Assembly: GCF_000715075.1 (NCBI RefSeq)
Contig: NC_134089.1
Location: forward strand, 106,709,157 to 106,773,156
DNA from: Nicotiana tabacum
Lineage: Eukaryota; Streptophyta; Magnoliopsida; Solanales; Solanaceae
DNA length: 64,000 nucleotides
Direction: 5' to 3'
Shown: one piece after another, positions 34,623 through 44,522 of the stretch
Position numbering within the stretch: position 1 is the stretch's first letter
Layout of the letters: every line of letters begins with the position of its first letter
Notes under the pieces: model-generated
What the model was told of the DNA's origin: nothing
The model's database searches: none
Seen by the model: the letters and a program-made list of their open reading frames with translations, nothing else
Translations under genes and position numbers: made by a program

Positions 34623-36189
34623 ATGTTGAATAACAATGACAACACTCAAGGAAACCAAGAGAACCAACAAAGTCAGGGAGATCCACAGAATATTAATACT
34701 CAAGTTCCTACTTCGCAAGACTCTCCACGACAATCTCGTGAGGGTTCTCCTAATGGGTCTCAAAAACGAGTATGCTCAATTTGAAAATGTTGAAGCTGTT
34801 GATGAAGCTTTGCAGAAATTAATTGTTGCTCAGGTCAACAAAGTTGTTGAGGCACTTGTTAACCAGTTACCTGTTGCAACACCCACACCTACTCCAAATA
34901 ATAACACTGTTGAGAACTCTCGTTCCGGGCTTGTTAACTCAAGCAGCGGTGGAACTCCCAGTGAATCACAGGAGAGAGAACCAGGTAATGTAATTAATTC
35001 TGATTTACAAAATTTAGTACTAACCTTGCAGAAACAGCTCAAGGAGCAAAGTGAGTGCATAGAGCAGATACCCGAGGTGCCGCCCATAATCAAAGGGGTA
35101 GATATGGATAGATATTCGCAACAACCCTGGAAGCCAAGTGCTGCTCCACTCCCAATTCCAAAAAAGTTCAAAATGCCTGATATTCTAAAGTATGATGGAA
35201 CAACAGACCCACGAGATCACGTGACTGCATTCACAACGGGTGTAAAAGGCAACAATTTGACTAAGCAGGAGATTGAATCAGTATTAGTCAAAAAATTTGG
35301 TGAAACGCTCACCAAAGGAGCGTTAACATGGTATTCTCTTTTACCCAAAAACTCTATAAATTCTTTTGCTGAGCTTGCAGATACTTTCATCAAAGCACAC
35401 TCGGGAGCTCAAAAAGTAGAGAAAAGAATGGAGGATATTTTTAAAATCAAGCAAGGGGACTCTGAACTACTTAGAGAATTCGTGGACAGATTTCAACGTG
35501 AAAGAATGACATTACTACGTGTACCTGACAACTGGGCAGCGACAACTTTCACAAGTAATTTGAGTGAAAAAAGTTTGGAAGCTACGAGGAGACTCAAGGA
35601 AAGCCTTCGAGAATTCCCAGCTACAACGTGGACTGATATTTATAACAGGTATAGCACGAAGTTGAGGATTGAGGAAGATACTGTTCCACGATTTCAAAAA
35701 GAAGAAAAGATAAGTTCGAGACGGGCGGAGACCGAAAAAAGATCAGGTAAAAATAGGTATGAGCCTTATATGGGACCTGTGGGAAAAGACTCACGGTCAA
35801 AGCAGGATAATCAAAGGCACGATCACAGATCAAGAAACAGAGAATCAAGTTCTTTATCAAGATTCAGGAACGAGCGAAACAACTATGAGTCATGAGATGA
35901 TGATAGAAATTTAAAAGCGAGATTCGGTGGTTACAACTTCAACGTCAGCACCTCTAAGCTCGGAGCTGTTTTGAAAAGCATGGGAGATAAGGTTCGATGG
36001 CCAAAGGAAATGAGATCGAATCTAAACATGCACAACCCTGACCATTGGTGCGAGTTTCATAATGACCATGGGCATAAAACAGCAGATTGCAGATTTTTAC
36101 AAAGTGAAGTTGATCATTTATTAAAACAAGGATATCTTACTGAGTTGTTCTGTGAGAAAGGCAAGCAAACTTACATGAAGAACAGGTAG
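34623..36189 (+). pseudogene. Gag of element D
   Basis: The probable original ATG is at 34623, 45 bases after the PBS. Its frame differs from the main gag frame, so a frameshift lies near 34760; the ATG at 34636 reads an out-of-frame start of the later frame. The gag domain is clear at about 35150-35650 (KMPDILKYDGTTDPRDHVTA, GALTWYSLLPKNS, LREFVDRFQRE). A Cys/His block, CEFHNDHGHKTADC, is at about 36049-36090. In-frame stops lie at 35893-35895 (TGA) and 36187-36189 (TAG). Confidence 0.87.
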
Positions 36190-36825
36190 GAGCCTCCAAA
36201 ACCACCTTCTCCCAAAAGAACTGTTAAAGTTATAAGTGGGGGTGAAGACGTCAATGGTATATCATATACTGCAGCTAACAAAATTTCCAAAGTAACAATC
36301 ACCCAAGGGAAACGAGTGCGGCATGTTTTAGAGGAAGACAATATTACATTCAATGATGCAGATGCAAATGACATATTAACCCCTCATAACGATACACTGG
36401 TAATATCTTTAATTGTACATGATACTAATGTGAAACGAGTTTTGATTGATCCAGGTAGTTCCGTGAACATTATTTTGCTAAGAGTATTACGTGAGATGCA
36501 AGATGAAGATAGAGTAATACCAAAGGTGCATACACTATCTGGATTTGATAATTCCAGTGTTGTCACGAAAGGAGAGGTAACACTCACCACATTTGCTGAA
36601 GGGGTCGTCAAATATACAAAGTTCCAGGTAGTATACATGGAGATGGCTTACAACGTGATTCTTGGGAGACTATGGATCCATGAAATGGATGTTTTTCCTT
36701 CAACCTTGCATCAAGTTATTAAATTTCCATCGCCATGGGGAATCTGTCAAATTCGTGGAGATCAACATATATCCAGGGCTATCAACTCCGTTGCAGATAC
36801 AAACACGAGAAGTGAAGGAAAATAG
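36190..36825 (+). pseudogene. Aspartic protease of element D
   Basis: The active-site block VLIDPGSSVNII (about 36438-36475) keeps the catalytic Asp. The ILGRLWIHEMDVFPSTLHQ block follows. It is in the same frame as gag and RT, bounded by stops at 36187-36189 and 36823-36825, so no full polyprotein can be made. Confidence 0.85.
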
Positions 36826-38386
36826 CAATCACAGAAGGCAGTTGAGGACATCACAACACAAACCTCAACTGAACAAGGGCAAATAGATGTAGACTCAAGG
36901 CCTGATACCATTCAAAAACCAGAAGAGAATGAAAATATCAAAACAACGATAGAGGAATTAGAGCCTGTCGTGTTATTTGTTGAATGGCCTGATAAAAAAG
37001 TCTATGTTGGAGCCAATCTTAACCAAGGTATGAAAGGTAAGTTAATTGAATTTTTGAAAACTAACATAAACTGCTTTGCTTGGTCCCACTCCGACATGAC
37101 AGGAATACCACCGGAGGTGATGACTCATAAACTAAATGAAGATCCATCATACCCTCATGTGAAGCAAAAGAAAAGAAAGCAAGGAACTTTCAAGAATAAG
37201 GTGATTCAAGAAGAAGTCCAAAAATTGCTAAAAATTGGCTCCATTCGAGAGGTAAAATATCCTAATTGGTTAGCTAACACTATTGTAGTTCCAAAGAAGA
37301 GATGCAAGTGGCGGGTTTGTGTAGATTACACAAATCTTAACAAAGCCTGCCCTAAAGATTCTTTTTCACTACCACACATAGATCAATTGATTGATGCAAC
37401 TGTAGGTCAAGAACTATTAAGTTTTTTAGATGCATATTCAGGTTATAATCAGATTAAAATGGATCCAGGAGATGAAGAAAAAACTTCATTCATAACAGAC
37501 AGGGGGACTTACTGTTATAAAGTAATGCCCTTTGGTCTAAAGAATGCAGGTGCAACATATCAGAGGTTAGTTACCAAAATGTTTCAAGAGTATTTAGGAA
37601 AGACTATGGAGGTATATATAGTTGATATGCTTGTTAAAACTCAATACTCAAAAGATCACATATCACACTTATCTGACATATTTTCAATTTTGCGCAAATT
37701 TAATATGAAGTTAAATCCCGAAAAATGTGCATTTGGCGTTGCTTCAGGGAAGTTTTTGGGTTTTCTTGTTTCTAACCGTGGTATTGAAGTGAATCCTGCA
37801 CAGATTAAGACCATTGAGGAAATTCCTGATATACTTTCAAACAAGAAAGAAGTTCAAAGATTAACAAGAAGAATTGTAGCCTTGGGAAGATTCATTTCTA
37901 AATCATCAGAGAAGTGTTTTAAATTCTTCTCAGACCTTAAGAAGCAGGATCATTTTGAATAGAATGAGAATGTCAGCAAGCACTCAGGAATTTGAAAACG
38001 TACTTATCAAATCCACCTTTGCTGGAAAAACCAAAGGCTGGGAAAAATTACTCATTTACCTTGCTGTTTCGGAAGTTGTGGTAAGCGCTGTTTTGGTCCG
38101 AGAAGAACAAGGTAAACAATACCCTATCTATTATGTTTGTAAATCTTTGTTAGATGCGGAGACGAGGTATCCTCAGTTAGAAAAACTTGCACTTGCGTTA
38201 ATCATGTCATCTAGAAAGTAAAGACCTTACTTTCAGTGTCATCCTATCGTTGTAGTAACTGCCTACCCTTTATGTAATATATTACATAAGCATGAGTTAT
38301 CAGGTAGGTTAGCTTAGTGGGCAATAGAGTTAAGTGAATATAAAATTACATACCAACCTATAAAATCACAAGTATTAGCTGATTTC
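36826..38386 (+). pseudogene. Reverse transcriptase and gypsy RNase H of element D (catalytic Asp lost)
   Basis: RT blocks include SIREVKYPNW, CVDYTNLNKACPKD, LSFLDAYSGYNQIKM, VMPFGLKNAGATYQRL and FGVASGKFLGFLVS. The YxDD motif reads YIVD (near 37615), so the first catalytic Asp is replaced by Val. A TAG at 37960-37962 replaces the usual Trp of the FEW block, and the frame shifts shortly afterwards. The gypsy RNase H follows (LIYLAVSEVVVSAVLV, DAETRYPQLEKLALALI), with a stop at 38219-38221. Confidence 0.88.
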
Positions 38387-38701
38387 ATGGCTGATTTTAG
38401 CCAGGGGATGCAGTTAGAAGTAGAAAAACAATTACAGGTGTTCAATGGAGCTAACCCAGGAACTTGGACTTTATTCACTGATGGCTCATCTAATGTAAAA
38501 GGAGCAGGTTTAAGGATCGTATTGGTACCACCTACGGGTGAAACCATTCGGCAAGCTATCAAATGTCATTCCATAACTAACAATGAGGCAAAATAGGAGG
38601 CTATGATTGCAGGGTTAGAACTGGCACGAGAACTTGGCATAAATCAAATTATAATCAAGAGTGATTCACAACTCGTTGTTAATCAAATGCTGGGGACTTA
38701 T
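38387..38701 (+). pseudogene. Archaeal-type RNase H of element D, first part
   Basis: TWTLFTDGSSNVKGAG and SITNNEA mark the extra RNase H of the Tat lineage. A TAG at 38594-38596 interrupts it. The domain breaks off at 38701 where element B is inserted and resumes at 62458 with AAREARMQQYL, in exact register with the equivalent block of element C. Confidence 0.88.
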
Positions 38702-39230
38702 TGTAAGCACGTGATTTTTGCCCTATATGAGAATTACTCCCAAAAAATTCAAAAATAAAATGATTTTTCTTGGTGTGCCATTTTGTGATATTTTGTGACA
38801 TTTTGAATAATTATTTGTATTTGTTTGTGCGTGTTTATTTGATAAATTAATAAAAAATACAAAAATATGTCACATTTTGCATGTAGGATTTAATTCTATA
38901 GTTGTTAGTAATTAAATTTGTTTTACAAAAATTTAAAAATTACAAAAATAAGCATCGTTTGCATTTTTAGCATTTAATGTCCAAATATACAATTTTATGC
39001 TTAATTAATACTTAATTGTGCGTTAATTGTTATTGGGAGTTAATTTGCGCTTTTATAACTTAATTTAATTCTTAATAATAGTTTAAGTATTTTTATAATT
39101 TAGTTTTAGAGAAATAAAAGAAGAAAAGAAAGCAAAAATATAAAGAAAGTCGGAATTAGGCCTCTTCTTCAATTTCAAGCCACAAGCCCAAAAAATGGCC
39201 CAATCTTCCCTACGACCCAGTCCATTTCGA

Positions 39231-39246
39231 ACTGGGTCGACCCAGT
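39231..39246. repeat. 16-bp perfect palindrome in U3 of B
   Basis: ACTGGGTCGACCCAGT is identical to the palindrome in A although the surrounding U3 has diverged, and is preceded by another CCCAGT half-site. The second copy is at 58475-58490. Confidence 0.8.
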
Positions 39247-41346
39247 CCATAACCCAAAAGACTCAAACCCCATTTGTCTTTCATTTTTACAAAACAAAAA
39301 CAAAACAAAAAAAAAAAGAAAGAAAAAACCCTAAAAGACCTAAGTCATCCGCCCCCCCCCCCCCACCTTTGCTTCTTCTTCTCCAAGTTTCTCCCTAGCA
39401 TCAATGGCTTCCCTTCCATCCTCCTCACTGCACACACACACATGTCGTCTCCAAGCTGCCCTCCCATGAACAACCTCAGAAACCATGAACGACCTCAAAA
39501 ACCACCAACGCGACTTCATCCTTCTCGCCGTGTCGCGTCATTTTTTTTACTGTTGCTGCACCCTTTTCTCGACACATCTGCTGCTTCAGTGATTGCCATG
39601 GCCGTGCTTTAGTTCCTGGACAACTACGCAGTCGATGCCTTGTCGCCGCTACAGCTCCGCTCGTTGCCATGGCTGCTGTCGCGACTGCGTCTTCTCTTCG
39701 TCGCCGGTTGTCGCAGCTACTCCCTCCATCGTGCTGCTGCCGATGCTGCTGCTTCTGTTTCAATCAAATGACCAAACGAACACAGCCATGGACGAGCTTC
39801 GACGTCGACCATGTCGTCGTCCATGGCTGTCCGCGACGTGTTGCTGCCTTCGCTGCCGGATTGCTGCTGCCGATGCCGTGTTGCCGCTGCTGCTGCCACT
39901 GCTGCCCGTTTTCTTCTTCGCAGCTGCTCCATCGCGGCTGACCATGGACGAGCTTGCTCGTCGCTGCTGCGTTTTCTTCATCTTTCACTGATGCTTGTTG
40001 CTTCGTCGTCTTCAAGTCCGTTTATGTCCAAGTTTCGTTGGTTTCGTTTAGAGTTCGTTCGATGTTCGTCATTGGTCATTTACGGTTAGTTGTTCTAAGT
40101 TTATTTTCATCCATAATTTGTTTGATATTTTCAGATTTGAAATTAGTATAAGTTTGTTTCATTTTTCATATTTATTTTTAGATAAAAATGGTTAGTTTAA
40201 TTATATTGTTGATAGATTTGAATTGAAGATTCAATTAAATTATTTTTTCAGTTTGAGAAGATTTAGTTTTAATATAGAAAAGTGTTAGCTTAAATCGTTT
40301 AAATCCGTTGATTGTTGTTAATATAGATTTAATTCGTGTTTCATCTTGTTTGAAGTTCGTTTTTAATTCAGTGATTTAATGTGAAGTTATGTTTTGGTTT
40401 TAATTTTTGGATCATGCATATTTGTTATAATTTTGTTGGATTTAATTTAAAAAGATTAATTGATTATTTGAAGATTAGTAATTTGAATATGTTTATTTGT
40501 TTTGTTTAAGTTTAATTCGAAGTTGAATAAAGCTTGTTTGTTATTGTTGTTAAAGTAGATTCATTCATGTTCCTACTTTGTTTGGATGATCTTGAATCCG
40601 AATTTTATATAGTTTGATTTCTTGTTTACCATTTATGATTATTGCTTGAATTGTTCTCATAATCTTGTTTAAAGTTTAATATAAGAATTGTTTGTTGTAA
40701 TGTTGTTAGAGTTGATGTTAAGTTCAATATTATTGAATTTAAGAATCTGAATATACTTGTTTGATTGTTGTTGTTGTTTAAATCCGAAAAATAGGTTTGT
40801 TGTTGCCAAAAATATTGTTCAATCAAATTTTGGTTGTTCTTGGTTGTTCAATTTATGTTCATATGATTTGTTGTTGAAATGTTGTTAAAATCATGTTCAT
40901 GTGATATTGTTGTTATGATGTTCATCCATGTTCATATTGTTGTTTGAACATTGTTAGAAATTGATCATATTGACTATATTTTGGTTATGTTTGATTAAAT
41001 GATGTGTTATAGCTGATGGGTAGTTTGGTAAATTTGTAATACGATCAGGGGTAGTTTGGTAATTTCAGTAAGGTTGGAAGGGGTAGTTTAGGAATTGTAC
41101 ATTTTGAAATTGTTTATTTGAAGCATGGGGGACAAAATGAAATGGGGTGGGTTGTGATATGATTATTTAATATAAAGGGGGGACAAGATTTAAATTAAAG
41201 GGAATCTTGCATTATTTTAAATAAAGCATGGGGGACAAAATATAATGGGGTGGTGTGATATATTTATTTAATGTAATGAGGATGAGTGGGAAGATAATGG
41301 GTTTGGTAGAGAAAGGGATTGATTTGAATTGATTTATGGGATGGGA

Positions 41347-41355
41347 TATATATAT
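41347..41355 (+). promoter_or_regulatory. TATA box in the 5' LTR of B
   Basis: TATATATAT is followed by GTGAAGTCTTG. The same context occurs in A (TATATATA then GGAAGTCTTG). This places U3 at about 2.7 kb and R-U5 at about 1.8 kb. Confidence 0.7.
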
Positions 41356-43083
41356 GTGAAGTCTTGAACATAAGAAAAAAAAAATACAGACAGAAAAAAA
41401 GAGATTGAAAAAAAAAGCTGAACATTTATTCCGAAAAAAAAACATTGAAACTCTCAAGAAAAGAAAAAACATACAAAGAAAAAAAAATTTTGAAAATTAG
41501 AAGAGAAAGTAGTACACACCTGAGAAATATTCTGGTATACAGGTGTAGAAATTAAGGGTTGAAGATTAACTAGCCTTTCAAAAATCTGAAAATTTCCTTT
41601 GGTTTCTGTCCATTATTTTCGGCATTCCTGGATTTTATTTTGAATTTTTCAAAGCTGTCACTGGGATTTTCGTTGACTGGTTATTGCTGGTTATTGTTGC
41701 TGTTGCTGTGTTACGTATTACGTTGCTGACTTTCTTCTTCTTATATTGACAATATCAGGTACACAACTGTAATTTTGGCATTTTGTAAGCTGAAATGAAG
41801 AATGGAGTGTTAAATTTTTAATTTAGTTTAATTTAATTTTTGTATTGTATTTAGGTTATTCATGTATTATTATTCTGTAAATCACTGTCATCGGCATAAC
41901 TAGGCATATTATAGCGACATATTAAATAACGCCTTTACCAGATTATTAGGAAATATATTTAAGCCTGATTATTAATTAAAACTGTTTAATAAAAAAAATA
42001 GAAGAAATAACGTAAAAATGGCGTTATTGAATCAGTTTGGCAAAAAATTAACTAAGTTCCTTATGCAGAAGGTTTTTCATCAACGATAAGTTAATCCGAA
42101 TCATGTAGTTAATTTCAGTTATAACATGAATTAGTTTGCAAACAAGTATTAGGACATGATGAATTAAAACAAAGTTAGTTAATGTTAAATTGTTTAAATT
42201 TTTAGAAATATGATTTAGTACTCAAGTTTTTATTTTTATTTCTTTCAATTTTCAGTATTTGCAAATAATTAGTTTCAATAAGCTTAAGTCTTACTAATAA
42301 TTTGAATTTTAATCCAACTATGGGATAATTAGTTTTTTTTTTATTTTTATTTTTTTACTTTCCGATAATTCCATGTTGTATCTATGATTATAATTTTATT
42401 ATTTTCTGCTAATATTTGTTTTTCCCTTCTATTTAATATGTCATTTTCAAGAATGTAGATATTGATTTTATATTTATAAAAAACTTAGTAATAATAAAAA
42501 GGTAGTCATTAGGGATACTATTAAAGGAGTTCGCTAAAAATAAATAGATGTAAATAATACAAATGTATAGGATTCTCCATTCTCATTTATTTATTTAATT
42601 ATTAAAAAAAATTACTTAGAATTAGGGATGGATTGTTTAGTGAATTTCACTTCCTTCCCCAAAGATGATGACGCGTTAGACTCTTTAGGCGCGATTTAAT
42701 TAATTTTACCTTCTTAAACTCGGATGCGCATTTCATGCGACCCAAATCTAAATCCTAAAACATCAAATAAAATATGTTTCGTATTGTGGGTGCATTTCAT
42801 GTGACACAATCCAAAGATATGTTTTAAGCGATGTTCACATTCCTAAAAAAATAATAATTATAATAATAAAGCGGTAAAAAGATAAAATTTGCACATGGTT
42901 CATAATTGTATTAAAAATCAGATAAATAAGCCGAATATAACAGTTGAGCGACCGTGCTAGAACCACGGAACTCGGGAATGCCTAACACCTTCTCCCGGGT
43001 TAACAGAATTCCTTATCCGGATTTCTGGTACGCAGACTGTAATATAGAGTCATTCTTTTCCTCGATTCGGGATTAAAATTGGT

Positions 43084-43121
43084 GACTTGGGACACCCTAA
43101 ATCTCCCAAGTGGCGACTCTG
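43084..43121 (+). promoter_or_regulatory. U5 hairpin with internal PBS-like 11-mer (B, 5' LTR)
   Basis: The stem ACTTGGGA/TCCCAAGT is followed by TGGCGACTCTG at 43111-43121, whose 11 bases equal the first 11 of the PBS at 43214. In the genomic RNA the two would lie 103 nt apart, start to start. Confidence 0.75.
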
Positions 43122-43213
43122 AAATAATTAAACCAATCCCGTTTCGACTGTCCTTTAATTGGAAAAAACTCCTTGTACCCTCGCGGGGGCGGAAAAAGGA
43201 GGTGTGACAGCTC

Positions 43214-43231
43214 TGGCGACTCTGCTGGGGA
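43214..43231 (+). promoter_or_regulatory. Primer binding site of element B (tRNA-Arg type)
   Basis: TGGCGACTCTGCTGGGGA follows the LTR end after the 4-nt spacer gctc. It is identical to the PBS of A. Confidence 0.92.
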
Positions 43232-44522
43232 CTTAACCCAGAACCAGTGGTTCAGGGTTAGAAATTCGAGCTCATATAAATTGTTATATTTGGTTTTATC
43301 TGATTTTTACATGATTGAGCCTAATGTGCTAAATGCTGCTTTTACCGCTTTGATATTACGTGAACTGTGTATAAACTGTGCCGAAACCCATCTCCTCTAT
43401 GAGTCTTCTAAATCATGAAGAAGGGTGTACTTCGTACGACTTCTTTTCTGTATAGTGTCAAATCCCAATTTAGAACGAGGTTCGGACAAGTTGCTAAGCC
43501 GGTGAAGCTTCTGTATTCCCGGTACGCTACCCCCTCGGCTCGAGCTGTCCGCTCGGGTAAGCCAGGTCTAGAACAAACACTCAGGTTCTGAACCTAGTAT
43601 AACAAAACCACATGTCGGATCCCTAGTAGGAACGTTTGTTTGCATCACGTGCATCTGACTTTGGAGGCTCAACACAGGGGTTGAGTCTGTCTAGGACAGG
43701 TGCACCAAAAATGAAAATGACCATCCTGATGCATATTATTTGTTTTATGTGCATTTATTTGCTCGGTCTTGCATGTTGACCGGCTTCTGAGTCTCGGGAG
43801 TGTAAAAAGTAAAATAAAATAAAAATAGCAAGTAAAAGTTATTTGATTAATTTAGAAAAAATCAGTGTCCAAGTACTGTCGAAGTACTGCCGAATTTTTT
43901 TTAAAAAAAAAAAAAAAAAACATATATATATTTTTACTTTTAGAATTGTTGGTTTGCCTAGAAAGCAGAAAGTGTGTAGGAATAAGTCTTCTATTTTAAT
44001 TTGCTTTATTTAAAAAAAAAATGAAAAATGAAAATAGTTTTTTTTTATAAAAGGAAGTGGAAAAATTTGTTTGTTTTCAAAAAAAAAAAAAAAAAAAATT
44101 AGTTAGTTTATAGCCTGAACTACGCGGGTATGATTCTCACCGGATGTGAGATCAGAGGCAAACCTCTTTGGTTTCGGCTCACCATATTCAAAAAAAAAAA
44201 ATCCAAAAATATTTAACATTACTCACTTCTTTAGAAAGTTTTTCTTTTAGACCTCAATTTTTTTTTTAAAAAAAAAATATATTTCCTTTTAATCTCAAAA
44301 TCCCAATTATTTGTTTAAAAGATATTCAAAATAAAATTCAAAAATATTTTTTCTGTAGTATTTCTTTCATAAATTCAGAATATTGGTTCAAAAATATTTC
44401 CTTTCTCCTTAAAAGTTTTTTTTCAAGAAAAAAAAATTATTAAAATCCAAAAAATATTTCTTTAGAATATAGATAGTTTTTAAGTCAAATAAAAGTTTTT
44501 CCTTCTTTAATCACTATAATAA
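43232..44522 (+). other. 5' leader of element B (untranslated)
   Basis: The 1.3-kb leader holds several A-rich runs (43903-43920, 44082-44098, 44265-44278) and hairpin SL1 copy B1. It lacks the 195-bp duplication seen in A. No conserved ORF is visible. It ends in AATAAATGTGCAG|GATGAGC, conserved with A, where the ORF1 start or a splice acceptor lies. Confidence 0.75.
44117..44166 (+). promoter_or_regulatory. Recurrent hairpin SL1, copy B1 (leader, upstream of ORF1)
   Basis: A perfect 6-bp inner stem TCTCAC/GTGAGA (44135-44140 with 44146-44151) is identical to A1. The upstream outer arm CTACG is present, but the downstream arm has decayed (ATCAGAGGCA where A1 has ATACGTAGGCA). Confidence 0.72.

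Larger units (their letters stand above)
38702..43209 (+). repeat. 5' LTR of element B (4508 bp)
   Basis: U3 begins TGTAAGCACGTGA and holds a G-box at positions 7-12, the 16-bp palindrome, a poly-C run near 39350-39365 and a GC-rich CTG-biased stretch at 39370-39990. The TATA box is at 41347 and U5 ends GGTGTGACA. Overlapping ORFs in several frames at 39195-40151 are low-complexity Leu/Ala/Cys-rich readings of this stretch, not supported genes. Confidence 0.97.

Noticed and set aside
39593..40089. Overlapping ORFs on both strands in the GC-rich part of the B LTR (repeated at 58834-59330)
   Set aside because: Low-complexity Cys, Leu, Ala and Ser-rich readings of CTG-biased sequence in several frames at once. 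No frame looks preferred and no known domain is visible.
43214..43231. tRNA-Arg gene fragment
   Set aside because: Only 18 bases complementary to the tRNA 3' end are present, in the position of a PBS. There is no cloverleaf.
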